Of a stretch of DNA of 64,000 bases, positions 43,205-52,189 are shown in pieces. The notes beneath the pieces are model-generated. The model ran no database searches and was not told the origin of the DNA. It worked only from the letters and a program-made list of their open reading frames with translations. This DNA is from Paenibacillus sp. MAEPY2 (GTDB lineage: Bacteria > Bacillota > Bacilli > Paenibacillales > Paenibacillaceae): NCBI RefSeq assembly GCF_000499205.1, contig NZ_AWUK01000007.1, forward strand, positions 1 to 64,000, in the 5' to 3' direction. A program made the position numbers and the translations under genes. How positions within the stretch are numbered: position 1 is the first letter of the stretch; each line of letters opens with the position of its first letter.

Positions 43205-45370
43205 ATGAATAACGAGCAGTTGCTAGACCTTGTAAAACAGATGACCCTGGAAGAAAAAACGGCCCAGCTGCTTCAGCTGACCGCTAACTTTTATGAAGGA
43301 ACCAATGTCGAAGGTCAGATCACTGGTCCAATGGAAGAGATGGGAATCACAGAGCAGTCCGTGGATGCCAGTGGCTCCATTCTGGGATTATCCGGTGCAC
43401 AGGCCATCATTGATGTGCAGCAAGCTTACCTGAAAAAAAGCCGTCTCGGCATTCCGCTTTTGTTCATGGCGGACGTTGTGCATGGTTTTAAAACCATTTT
43501 CCCTATCCCGCTAGCGATTGGATGTTCATGGGACACCGAACTGGCTGAGAAAAGTGCTGAGATTGCAGCACGCGAATCCGCCGTATCTGGCCTACATGTC
43601 ACTTTTGCGCCGATGGTCGATCTCGTTCGTGATCCGCGCTGGGGTCGTGTAATGGAGTCAACAGGCGAAGATCCTTATTTGAACAGTCTGTTCTCTGCGG
43701 CATTTGTACGTGGATATCAAGGCGACAGTCTGAAGGATGAGCCGGATCGCTTGGCAGCTTGTGTAAAACACTTTGCAGCCTACGGGGCAGCAGAAGGTGG
43801 TCGTGATTACAATACGGTCGATATGTCTGAGCGTAATTTGCGCGAGTACTATTTACCGGCTTACAAGGCGGCACTGGATGCAGGCGTAGAGATGGTTATG
43901 GCTTCGTTCAATACGGTAGAGGGTATTCCAGCCAGTGGAAATGAGAAACTGATGCGAGACATTTTGCGTGACGAGTGGGGCTTTGATGGTGTATTGATCT
44001 CGGATTGGGCTTCCATTCGCGAGATGATTGCTCATGGTGCAGCTGAAGATGATCGTGAAGCCGCATATCGCGCCATTCGTGCAGGCGTGGACATCGAGAT
44101 GATGACACCTTGTTATGTTCATCATTTGCCGGAGTTGATCAAGAACGGAGAAGTGGAAGAAACGCTCATTGATGAAGCGGTACTTCGTATTCTGCAGCTG
44201 AAAGAAAAGCTGGGCTTGTTCGACAATCCACTTCGTGCAGCTGATCCGGGGCGTGAGCGCGAGATTGTGTTCTCCAAAGAACATCGTCAGGTATCTTACG
44301 AGCTCGCAACCAAATCGGCTGTATTGTTGAAAAACGATAATCACGTTCTTCCACTGAAGCCGGAAGCCAATGTAGCGTTAATTGGACCTTTTGCTCAAAG
44401 TGAAGACATTCTCGGATGGTGGTCCTGTGAAGGCGTCAAAGCGGATGCCGTTAAGCTCGGAACTGCTCTAAAGGAACGTCTTACTGCCGGAAAAGTTCAT
44501 ATGGCTCAAGGCAGCAACGTTCACACCATTACCGCTGAACAGATTGCTGAAGCGCTTGAAGCTGCAAGCAAAGCCGATCTGATCGTGCTTGCACTTGGCG
44601 AAGATTCCGAAATGAGTGGTGAAGGTGGATCGCGTACAGATATTCGTTTGCCAGCAGCTCAACTGGAATTGGTTAAGCAGCTCAAAGCAGCGGGTAAACC
44701 GATCGCCAGCGTTATTTTCAACGGTCGTCCGCTGGACCTGCATGGTGTATTCGAAGAATCCGATGCGGTGCTTGAAGCGTGGTTCCCGGGAAGTGAGGGT
44801 GGAGCGGCCATTGCAGATGTATTGACAGGTGTGGTGAATCCATCTGCGCGCCTGACGATGTCCTTCCCGCAATCTGTAGGTCAGATACCGGTATATTACA
44901 ATCATTTTAATACAGGACGTCCGCTCAATCCGCAAAAGACGGAAGAGCGTTATGTTTCCAAATATATTGATAGTCCGAATGATCCGCTGCTTCCGTTTGG
45001 CTACGGCTTGTCATACACCTCGTTTGAATATGGTGACCTGGAAGTTTCAAGCCATGAAATGACTGCTGATCAGTCTCTGACGATCCAGGTACGCGTAACC
45101 AATGCTGGCGAGTGTGCTGGCGTGGAGACGGTTCAGTTGTACGTACGTGATGTGACTGGTGAAGTTGTACGTCCAATGCGGGAACTGAAAGGGTATGTTA
45201 AGCTGTCACTCGCACCGGGTGAAAGTGGTACAGCTACATTTACATTAAACGAAGAACAGCTTCGTTATCATCATTCCGATTTGAGTCATCGCAGTGATAA
45301 AGGAACCTTCCACATTTTCGTAGGGCCAAATAGCCGCGATACATTGGAGAGTACGTTCAAGCTGGTGTAA
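43205..45370 (+). CDS. Glycoside hydrolase family 3 beta-glucosidase (probably sophorose-acting)
   Basis: A 721-residue GH3 enzyme: N-terminal TIM barrel (about 1-300) with catalytic nucleophile Asp in GVLISDWASIREM near residue 267, a second alpha/beta domain (about 380-570, with LALGEDSEMSGEGGSR and WFPGSEGGAAIADVL), and a fibronectin-III-like C-terminal domain. No signal peptide, so cytoplasmic. In Listeria innocua the GH3 Lin1840 next to the 1,2-beta-oligoglucan phosphorylase cleaves sophorose; the same role is inferred here. ATG 43205 is nine bases after GGAGG; ATG 43199 is too close. Confidence 0.88.
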   Translation: MNNEQLLDLVKQMTLEEKTAQLLQLTANFYEGTNVEGQITGPMEEMGITEQSVDASGSILGLSGAQAIIDVQQAYLKKSRLGIPLLFMADVVHGFKTIFPIPLAIGCSWDTELAEKSAEIAARESAVSGLHVTFAPMVDLVRDPRWGRVMESTGEDPYLNSLFSAAFVRGYQGDSLKDEPDRLAACVKHFAAYGAAEGGRDYNTVDMSERNLREYYLPAYKAALDAGVEMVMASFNTVEGIPASGNEKLMRDILRDEWGFDGVLISDWASIREMIAHGAAEDDREAAYRAIRAGVDIEMMTPCYVHHLPELIKNGEVEETLIDEAVLRILQLKEKLGLFDNPLRAADPGREREIVFSKEHRQVSYELATKSAVLLKNDNHVLPLKPEANVALIGPFAQSEDILGWWSCEGVKADAVKLGTALKERLTAGKVHMAQGSNVHTITAEQIAEALEAASKADLIVLALGEDSEMSGEGGSRTDIRLPAAQLELVKQLKAAGKPIASVIFNGRPLDLHGVFEESDAVLEAWFPGSEGGAAIADVLTGVVNPSARLTMSFPQSVGQIPVYYNHFNTGRPLNPQKTEERYVSKYIDSPNDPLLPFGYGLSYTSFEYGDLEVSSHEMTADQSLTIQVRVTNAGECAGVETVQLYVRDVTGEVVRPMRELKGYVKLSLAPGESGTATFTLNEEQLRYHHSDLSHRSDKGTFHIFVGPNSRDTLESTFKLV

Positions 45371-45417
45371 TTGGATATAGTTCTTATCGATGAATGAAGG
45401 AGGATATAAATAGATAT

Positions 45418-48400
45418 ATGAAAACCATGAATAAATCTCAAGTCAACGTACAATCCGGTGAGCTGTGCTTTACGTTCTGGGAAAGCGGTGATTTGTTCAA
45501 GGCGGTAAGTGGAACAACGATGATTAATCAGTGGATGAGTAGTCCGGTGGATGGCTCCATGAACAATCTGTACTTGCGTTTTCACAGTGAATCCGGTATC
45601 CGTTTTGTTCCGATGCTTGGCCTTTACTCCGATAGTCAGGTGAGCACCGACGGCAGTCGTATGGTATGGACAGGGACCGCTGAGGGCGTAGGTTATCAGG
45701 TTATTTTCGCTCCAACAGCACAAGGTGTATGGTTCTGGGATGTAACCGTAAACGGTAATGGAGAAGAGGTCGACGTGGTCTATGGCCAGGATGTCGGCAA
45801 TGCGGATCCGGGTGCGGTACGCAGTAATGAGGCTTACTTGTCGCAATACATTGACCATGCCGTGTTTGAGGATGCGAAGCTTGGATATATCGTAGCTTCA
45901 CGGCAGAATCAGCCACAGGGCGGTGCTTTTCCTTATCTTCAACAGGGCTCATTAACCCGTGCAGTAGGTTATTCCACAGATGGATTTCAGTTCTTTGGCC
46001 TGAGTTACAAGGAAACGAATGTCCCTGAAAGCTTGGGTAAACCGACACTTGCGAATGAAGTGTATCAGTATGAATTTGCGTATACAGCCCTGCAGTCCGA
46101 AAAAGTCGTATTGGGTGGCGAAGCTCGCTTTGTATTCTATGGACTCTTCCAGGCCAATCACACTGAAGTTGTGAAGGAGCTTGAATACCAGGATGTAGTT
46201 CAACAGGCCTGGGACGAGTATGAAGCGAAGCGTCAAGAGAATGTAAAGACAGGACAGACTGTATCCAACGTATTTCCAAAAGTATCTCTCCATCCGGTAA
46301 TAGGGGAACCCTTGCAGGTCTTATCGATGACCGAAGAAGAAGTGAATTCCCGCTTCCCGGCTGCGAAGAGACATCAGGAAGAGCGTGCGGATGGTGAGTT
46401 GCTGGCTTTCTTTACAGATACGTATGAGCATATTGTGCTCAAGGCAAAGGAAATGCTTGTGGAGCGTCCGCATGGTCATATTCTGATGAGTGGTAACAAT
46501 GTGAAGCTGGGTCAGAACGTAATTACTACGTCTTCCTATATGTATGGTATTTTCAATTCTCACGTGGTTGTGGGTAATACCAACTTTAATAAAATGATGA
46601 GCAATGCACGTAGTGCACTCAATATCCCGAAATCATCCGGTCAACGGATCTACGTCGAGGTTGAGGGGAAATTCCATCTGCTCACGATGCCTTCCCTGTT
46701 CGAAATGGGCTTCAACTATGTTCGCTGGTATTACAAAACAGCTGAGGATACGCTGATTATCACGAATTATACAACATTAGATACGCCTGAAGTACATCTT
46801 CATGTCAAGTCGGAAAAAGGGGTAGCTTATCGCTACCTGATTACTAATCAGATTACGATGAATGTGAATGAATATGAACTGCCTGTTCATGTTACTGAGC
46901 AGAATGGTGAACTGAGCTTCAAGGCAGATCGCAGTTCCCTCAGTGCAGAAGTATATCCGAATCTGGAGTACCGCATGCGGGTAAACGGAGCACAAATGAA
47001 GGTTGGCGATGAGACTGAACTGGCCAGTGGAGTAAACGCAGGCGATGCATCACTGACAACTTTACAGCTGGACAGCAGTGCTGAATGGACATTGACCATT
47101 CAAGGTCTGTTGGAAGGTGGACAGACTGCATCATCGACACGCAAATTTGAAGAGGAAGTGGCCGCCTATCGGACCTTCTATGCAGAAGTGATGAACGGGT
47201 TCCATTTATCCCAGCCTCAAAAGCAAGGCGCAGACGAGTTGTTCAAAGTCAATGCTCTTGCATGGTGGTACACCCACAATATGCTGGTGCATTACTCTGT
47301 TCCGCATGGATTAGAGCAATATGGCGGCGCAGCTTGGGGAACACGGGATGTCTGCCAGGGGCCGGTTGAATACTTTATGGCTACACAAAAGTACGAGCAG
47401 GTTCGCGATATTCTGAAGACAGTGTACTCGCATCAGTATGAAGATGATGGCAACTGGCCGCAATGGTTCATGTTCGATCGGTATTTCAAGGTTCAGCAGG
47501 AAGAAAGCCATGGTGACATTATTGTCTGGCCTCTTAAAGTGTTAAGTGATTATCTGATTGCCACCAAGGATTATTCCATTTTAAATGAAGAAGTACCTTA
47601 TACCGTAAAACATGGTTTTGACTTTACGGATCAACCAGCCAGCGTGCTTGAACATGCCCAGAAAGAACTGGAGTATATCCGCAGCCATTTCCTGCATGAT
47701 ACATTCCTTTCCTCATACGGAGATGGTGACTGGGACGATACATTACAGCCTGCCAATGCTCAATTGAAGCAATATATGGTCAGCAGTTGGACGGTTGCGC
47801 TCACTTATCAAACGTTGAACCAGCTTTCCACAGCACTTGCGCCTGTGAAGCCGGAGCTTTCTTCCGAATTAAGTGACATGGCAGCGGGTGTGAAAAGGGA
47901 CTTCAGCAAGTATATGCTGGATACCGATGTGATTCCAGGCTTTGTATACATGGAAGATCCGGCACAAGCGAAGCGTATGCTTCATCCGGATGACAGCGAG
48001 ACAGGCATTCAGTATCGTTTGCTGCCTATGACACGCAGCATGATTGCGGAGTTGCTGGAACCTGAGCAAGCCCAATCCCATTATGAACTGATCAAGGACA
48101 AGCTGTACTGCCCGGATGGCGTCAGATTGATGAATCGTCCAGCTCAGTACGATGGCGGCGTCAGCACTCATTTCAAACGTGCAGAGCAGGCATCCAACTT
48201 CGGACGTGAAGTAGGCTTGCAATACGTTCATGCTCACATCCGTTATATTGAAGCCATGGCGAAGCTGGGCAACCCGGATGAGGTCTGGAATGGCCTTGGC
48301 ATGATCAATCCAGTGGGTATTCAGGAAGCTGTTCCTAACGCAGATCTGCGTCAAAGTAATGCCTACTTCAGCAGCTCTGACGGTAAATTTAACAACCGTT

Positions 48401-48789
48401 ATGCAGCGCAGGAGCAATTCGACAAGCTTCGCACCGGCGAAGTACAGGTGAAGGGCGGCTGGAGAATCTACTCCAGTGGACCGGGTATCTATATGAATCA
48501 GCTCATTTCGAACGCCCTGGGCATTCGTCAGGAGGAAGAAGATCTGATTCTTGACCCTGTGCTGCCTGTTAGCTTGGATGGTATGCATTTTGATTTCCAA
48601 TTTGCGGGTAAAAAAGTAACCTTCGTCTATCATCTCAGCGGAGAGGCTGTTCAACGTATTGTGCTGAACGGCAAGGAACTGGATGCAACAAGGCTGCAGC
48701 AACCTTATCGTCTCGGCGGCCTGCGTGTTCCACGCACGGCTCTTGAACAAAGCCTGAGCGAGAATAATGTGATTGAGATTTACAGTTAA
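45418..48789 (+). CDS. 1,2-beta-oligoglucan phosphorylase (GH94)
   Basis: A 1123-residue GH94 phosphorylase. The N-terminal half is beta-sandwich with little similarity to cellobiose phosphorylase. The catalytic (alpha/alpha)6 half carries YGGAAWGTRDVCQGPVEY near residue 640 and the general-acid Asp in SSYGDGDWDDTLQP near 768. Length and layout match Listeria innocua Lin1839 (SOGP), which phosphorolyses beta-1,2-glucooligosaccharides to glucose 1-phosphate. The neighbouring GH3, binding protein, permeases and LacI gene give the same set as in Listeria. The start at 45418 has AAGGAGG 14 bases upstream, a rather long spacing; ATG 45427 is possible. Confidence 0.85.
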   Translation: MKTMNKSQVNVQSGELCFTFWESGDLFKAVSGTTMINQWMSSPVDGSMNNLYLRFHSESGIRFVPMLGLYSDSQVSTDGSRMVWTGTAEGVGYQVIFAPTAQGVWFWDVTVNGNGEEVDVVYGQDVGNADPGAVRSNEAYLSQYIDHAVFEDAKLGYIVASRQNQPQGGAFPYLQQGSLTRAVGYSTDGFQFFGLSYKETNVPESLGKPTLANEVYQYEFAYTALQSEKVVLGGEARFVFYGLFQANHTEVVKELEYQDVVQQAWDEYEAKRQENVKTGQTVSNVFPKVSLHPVIGEPLQVLSMTEEEVNSRFPAAKRHQEERADGELLAFFTDTYEHIVLKAKEMLVERPHGHILMSGNNVKLGQNVITTSSYMYGIFNSHVVVGNTNFNKMMSNARSALNIPKSSGQRIYVEVEGKFHLLTMPSLFEMGFNYVRWYYKTAEDTLIITNYTTLDTPEVHLHVKSEKGVAYRYLITNQITMNVNEYELPVHVTEQNGELSFKADRSSLSAEVYPNLEYRMRVNGAQMKVGDETELASGVNAGDASLTTLQLDSSAEWTLTIQGLLEGGQTASSTRKFEEEVAAYRTFYAEVMNGFHLSQPQKQGADELFKVNALAWWYTHNMLVHYSVPHGLEQYGGAAWGTRDVCQGPVEYFMATQKYEQVRDILKTVYSHQYEDDGNWPQWFMFDRYFKVQQEESHGDIIVWPLKVLSDYLIATKDYSILNEEVPYTVKHGFDFTDQPASVLEHAQKELEYIRSHFLHDTFLSSYGDGDWDDTLQPANAQLKQYMVSSWTVALTYQTLNQLSTALAPVKPELSSELSDMAAGVKRDFSKYMLDTDVIPGFVYMEDPAQAKRMLHPDDSETGIQYRLLPMTRSMIAELLEPEQAQSHYELIKDKLYCPDGVRLMNRPAQYDGGVSTHFKRAEQASNFGREVGLQYVHAHIRYIEAMAKLGNPDEVWNGLGMINPVGIQEAVPNADLRQSNAYFSSSDGKFNNRYAAQEQFDKLRTGEVQVKGGWRIYSSGPGIYMNQLISNALGIRQEEEDLILDPVLPVSLDGMHFDFQFAGKKVTFVYHLSGEAVQRIVLNGKELDATRLQQPYRLGGLRVPRTALEQSLSENNVIEIYS

Positions 48790-48889
48790 TCCTGTAAACA
48801 ATAATCCTTTTTAACGATTATAAAATATTTAAGATGTCAGGTCCTCCGATTTCGGAGGGCTTGATGAACATAACAGGGGAGCGAAGAAT

Positions 48890-49906
48890 GTGGTCAGTAT
48901 CAAGGATATCGCCAAACAGGCGGGAGTTTCGATCTCTACCGTGTCATATGCTCTAAATGGCAGCAACAAAGTGACAGATGAGACCCGTTCCAAAATTTTG
49001 GCTATCGCCAAAGAGCTGAACTATGTTCCCAATGCTGCTGCGAGAACATTGAAGAAGAGAGAATCCAAAATTTTGGGCGTATTTCTGACGGATTTTAGCG
49101 GGGATGTATATGGAGACTTGCTCAGTGGTATGAAGTCTGTATGTAACGCGCAAGGTTACGACCTGATTGTGTGCAGCGGCAAACAATCTCATCGAATGCT
49201 TCCTGAGCGGATGATTGATGGTGCTGTCATTCTGGATCATACATTTGCGAGCAAGGAACTGTTGCAATATGCAGACAGAGGGCACAAAATTGTCGTTCTT
49301 GACCGGGAACTGGATCACCCGAACATTAATCAGGTTTTGCTGGATAACAAAGCAGGAGCGACCCTTGCGATGGAGCATTTGATTGAACAGGGGCATACGA
49401 AGATCTATGTCGTGACAGGTCCGGAAGGTTCATTTGACTCGGCTCAGCGGTTGAAGGCTGTGAGTCAGGTATCCGAGCGGGAAGCGAATGTGGAATGGAT
49501 TGAGATCACCGGAGATTTCGAGAAGAGTGGCGGAGAACGTGCAGCTGAACGTATCATTCAGGAGTACACTCAACCGGTTGGAGTATTTTGTCTCAATGAC
49601 GAGATGGCCATTGGGATGTGTGATCGGCTCGCTGACAGTAAGTTAAACATTGGTCAGGATATTGATATTATCGGATTTGATAATATTGAACTTAGCAAAT
49701 ATGTGCAGCCAAGACTGGTCACGATTGATTATTCCAAACGAAAATGGGGCGCACTAGCCGCTGAACAATTAATTAAGATTATTGCCGGAGAGCCAGTCGA
49801 TCATGAGCGCATCTACGTGACACTGGTAGAGGGTGGATCGGTAAACAGCCAGGTTCAGTCCGATCAGGATGGACACACCCGGAGTGAAAAGGCGGTTAGC
49901 TATTGA
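48890..49906 (+). CDS. LacI-family regulator of the beta-1,2-glucan operon
   Basis: A 338-residue LacI/GalR regulator: helix-turn-helix and hinge at residues 1-60 (VSIKDIAKQAGVSISTVSYALNGSNKVTDETR; NAAARTLKKRESKILG), then a periplasmic-binding-like effector domain. Last gene of the operon. It probably binds the GAAACGATTC palindromes at 38561-38661 and is released by a product of glucan breakdown; both are inferred. GTG 48890 follows GGGGAGCGAAGAA. A GGTCCTCCG/CGGAGGGC hairpin without a T-run lies between it and the phosphorylase. Confidence 0.88.
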   Translation: MVSIKDIAKQAGVSISTVSYALNGSNKVTDETRSKILAIAKELNYVPNAAARTLKKRESKILGVFLTDFSGDVYGDLLSGMKSVCNAQGYDLIVCSGKQSHRMLPERMIDGAVILDHTFASKELLQYADRGHKIVVLDRELDHPNINQVLLDNKAGATLAMEHLIEQGHTKIYVVTGPEGSFDSAQRLKAVSQVSEREANVEWIEITGDFEKSGGERAAERIIQEYTQPVGVFCLNDEMAIGMCDRLADSKLNIGQDIDIIGFDNIELSKYVQPRLVTIDYSKRKWGALAAEQLIKIIAGEPVDHERIYVTLVEGGSVNSQVQSDQDGHTRSEKAVSY

Positions 49907-49961
49907 CGACGTTGCCCCTTCTTCATTCCATGGATGATGTGTTAAACGTCGACTGTGCAGC

Positions 49962-50026
49962 AAGAGACAAGGCTTAGAAGAATTGCATATTCTTTTAAGC
50001 CTTGTCTCTTGTTTGGATTGTTTTTT
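49962..50026 (+). terminator. Operon-end terminator
   Basis: A very long stem: AAGAGACAAGGCTTA with TAAGCCTTGTCTCTT, plus AAGAAT/ATTCTT, followed by T-rich sequence. Confidence 0.9.
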
Positions 50027-50065
50027 AAATAATTGTTTTTATTTAATATGGGGTTGATTCCAATT

Positions 50066-50088
50066 AAAAAACCTCTCACGAGGAGAGG
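50066..50088 (-). terminator. Terminator of the small membrane protein gene
   Basis: On the minus strand CCTCTC pairs with GAGAGG and is followed by six T, starting nine bases after the stop of the 34-residue ORF. Confidence 0.8.
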
Positions 50089-50096
50089 CTTGGCCC

Positions 50097-50201
50097 TTAA
50101 AGGCCCTTGGTCTTGTCATTGTTGTAGGATGAAGTGAGAATGCCTGTAATGAAGAGCGTCAATACGATAGCAATAATCCAAAATGTCAGCGAAAATGACA
50201 T
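50097..50201 (-). CDS. 34-residue single-pass membrane protein
   Basis: A small gene below usual size limits. On the minus strand AGGAGGTG lies eight bases before ATG 50201, and the frame runs 34 codons to TAA followed by a terminator. The product is one hydrophobic helix (FSLTFWIIAIVLTLFITGIL) with a short polar, basic tail (SSYNNDKTKGL). No family is recognised. The complete signal set (ribosome site, stop, terminator) makes it credible. Confidence 0.75.
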   Translation of the reverse strand: MSFSLTFWIIAIVLTLFITGILTSSYNNDKTKGL

Positions 50202-50276
50202 ACACTTGGCACCTCCTGCACAATTCATTTACTTCTATTATAACCATTATAGGAAGAAAAGGAATGCTTCACACCA

Positions 50277-51341
50277 TCATTTGTAAAATAAAAAGTGAGT
50301 AGGTACCGGTCTGAGGCTCCCATCCGAAGGATTATTCACAACCCGGTTATTCACGATGAGAGAGGACGATCCGCCGCCATCCAGATTATAGGCATCCACG
50401 ATGCCAAGCTTGTACATCCGTCCTTGCAGCTCTTCAAGAGTAGCTCCTGAGCTGCCTCCTTCGTTGTAACCGTCAACCACGATAATCAACAATTGATCGT
50501 CCTTGTAGTTTCCGATTACAGTGCGTGGAGCCCGCTTGGGTGATACTTTCCATTTGGCCGGAATGGCAGTCTTTTGTCCATTCTGCAAGAGCACGGGTAC
50601 AAATGTGGCCCCGAATTGCGGTTGTAGGCGATCCAGGGAACTTTTGTCGAAAAATTTACCGCCAACCAGCTTACCTGTATCATTGAGACCTACAAAAAAC
50701 AGATCCTTAAAGCTGGCTTGAAAACCATTCACATATTTGCCGTCCATTACGGTTGTGCTCAGCGGATAACGTTTGCCGCCGCTGTCGGCGAATCCGCCTG
50801 CATTAATGCCGGCAATGGCACCATGGCGCTTAACCGCCTGCATCGTTGTCTCAGAACGCCCAGGTTCGCTGTCCAGAGCCATCTTCATGGCCGTGGGATC
50901 TTTAAGCTTAATTTTCATCGCATAGCCCTTATAGGGACCTGGGTTGACCCTATACAGTTCAATCGTAAGCCGATCACTGTCGATCCGTTCATACGGGACG
51001 CCCAGCTTGGAGGAAATTCGCTGATTATAGATCGTTTCCGGGCGAGCGGCTTGAACTGCTGCCTTCTGTACTATCGTAGACATCGTACTCGTCGTCTGAT
51101 TGTACAATTGCGTTGTTCTTTTAATAGAAGAAGAAGTCTGAACAGCAGCTTCTTTTGCCCCTGCAAGCTCCTGGCTAATCGCCTGGGTCCGGGGTGTAAC
51201 GGTCTCTTCAGTCAGACCGGAATCAATGAAGTCTCCGGGTTCAATCGGAGGACGAAACAGCAGCATGCATAATATCAATCCAACAAAAGGAGCAAGTGCA
51301 AGCATAAATAAACGATTAACCGTTTTTACGGGTGTAATCAT
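50277..51341 (-). CDS. Membrane-anchored phosphodiester glycosidase family (NAGPA) protein
   Basis: A 354-residue protein: membrane anchor near residues 10-28 (LFMLALAPFVGLILCMLLF), a Thr/Ser/Gln-rich stalk to about 105, then a NAGPA domain (GAIAGINAGGFADSGGKRYPL, RAPRTVIGNYKDDQLLIIVVDGYN, VDAYNLDGGGSSSLIVNN). It resembles exopolysaccharide-related phosphodiester glycosidases. Its ATG overlaps the preceding coiled-coil gene's stop (ATGA), so the two are translated together. Paralogue at 1849-2964. Confidence 0.82.
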   Translation of the reverse strand: MITPVKTVNRLFMLALAPFVGLILCMLLFRPPIEPGDFIDSGLTEETVTPRTQAISQELAGAKEAAVQTSSSIKRTTQLYNQTTSTMSTIVQKAAVQAARPETIYNQRISSKLGVPYERIDSDRLTIELYRVNPGPYKGYAMKIKLKDPTAMKMALDSEPGRSETTMQAVKRHGAIAGINAGGFADSGGKRYPLSTTVMDGKYVNGFQASFKDLFFVGLNDTGKLVGGKFFDKSSLDRLQPQFGATFVPVLLQNGQKTAIPAKWKVSPKRAPRTVIGNYKDDQLLIIVVDGYNEGGSSGATLEELQGRMYKLGIVDAYNLDGGGSSSLIVNNRVVNNPSDGSLRPVPTHFLFYK

Positions 51342-51748
51342 TTGAGCAGGTCCATCTTTTTCTGGAGTGTTTCCAGTTGTTTTTTGACTTCGCTCAGCTG
51401 CGTATACAGTTTGTTGCTGTTGTCGGTCTTATCGTTTGCATTATCCTTGGTGAAAGTCAGCAATTCATTAAAGGACTGCACCTGGCCCTGCAGCTCCGCT
51501 ACTTCCTTGGATATCGTTGTTAGCTGCTTTTCGTAGTCGGCTTTGAGCGCCGCAATCTGCTGTTGATTATGGGTCTGAAGCTGATTAATCATCTGTTGCT
51601 GGAGGTGGTTACTATAATAGTAGGTTCCGAGTACTCCAAGTGCAATGAGAACAATCCACATGACCAGAAACAGCTTGACTGAAGATCCGGCCTTACCTTT
51701 GGCGCTCCGGGTGTGATGGATGTCAGAGGGTTGGGCAGAAGGTTTCAT
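51338..51748 (-). CDS. Membrane-anchored coiled-coil protein
   Basis: A 136-residue protein not assigned to a family. A polar N-terminus is followed by one membrane helix (VKLFLVMWIVLIALGVLGTYYY, about 24-45) and then a long heptad-rich coiled coil (QQMINQLQTHNQQQIAALKADYEKQL ... QLSEVKKQLETLQKKMDLL). It shares a four-base overlap with the NAGPA gene, suggesting a scaffold or partner at the cell surface. CAGGAG precedes ATG 51748. Confidence 0.7.
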   Translation of the reverse strand: MKPSAQPSDIHHTRSAKGKAGSSVKLFLVMWIVLIALGVLGTYYYSNHLQQQMINQLQTHNQQQIAALKADYEKQLTTISKEVAELQGQVQSFNELLTFTKDNANDKTDNSNKLYTQLSEVKKQLETLQKKMDLLK

Positions 51749-52189
51749 ATCATCACTCCTGGTTATTTATAGGTACAAAAATTTTTCCAGTCCTCATTCT
51801 ATCATGCCCCTATTGATTACGCAAAAATGAAATTCTTTGAGTAATAGGATAAAAAGAGATTGCATCGGAAGGAAGTCCTAGGATACAATTTCTTATAGAT
51901 GCAATAAGTAGGAACTTTGGGCAAGTTTTTCGACTTTTTTAGATAGAAATGCAGGAAATTTATACTATATTTTGATCTTTCTTCGCTCGGGAAGACAAAA
52001 GTCCTGATGTGTCGACAGCAAAATACAGTAGAAATAGAGCTGTTCTTACAGCTGTATCAAGTGTTTTTCTATTTTTCGACATAATCCGACTTTTACTTCT
52101 TCTATACACGGACTGTCGCAAGGATAGAGTCATCATCATGGCTGATGGTAGAAAAGGAATTTGTCCAATACATAACAGGGGGAACAACA
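51749..52189. promoter_or_regulatory. Regulatory gap with Spo0A-like boxes
   Basis: A 441-base AT-rich region between divergent genes. Spo0A-box-like sites: TTTTTCGACT at 51926-51935, TGTCGACA at 52010-52017, and TTTTTCGACA at 52072-52081 (reverse TGTCGAAAAA, an almost exact 0A box). Nothing else is recognised. Confidence 0.45.

Noticed and set aside
47869..48801. 310-codon minus-strand ORF opposite the GH94 gene
   Set aside because: Fully inside the recognised phosphorylase, no domain text, no start signal.
48842..48858. Terminator between the phosphorylase and LacI genes
   Set aside because: The CCTCCG/CGGAGG hairpin has no following T-run, so it was not called as a terminator.
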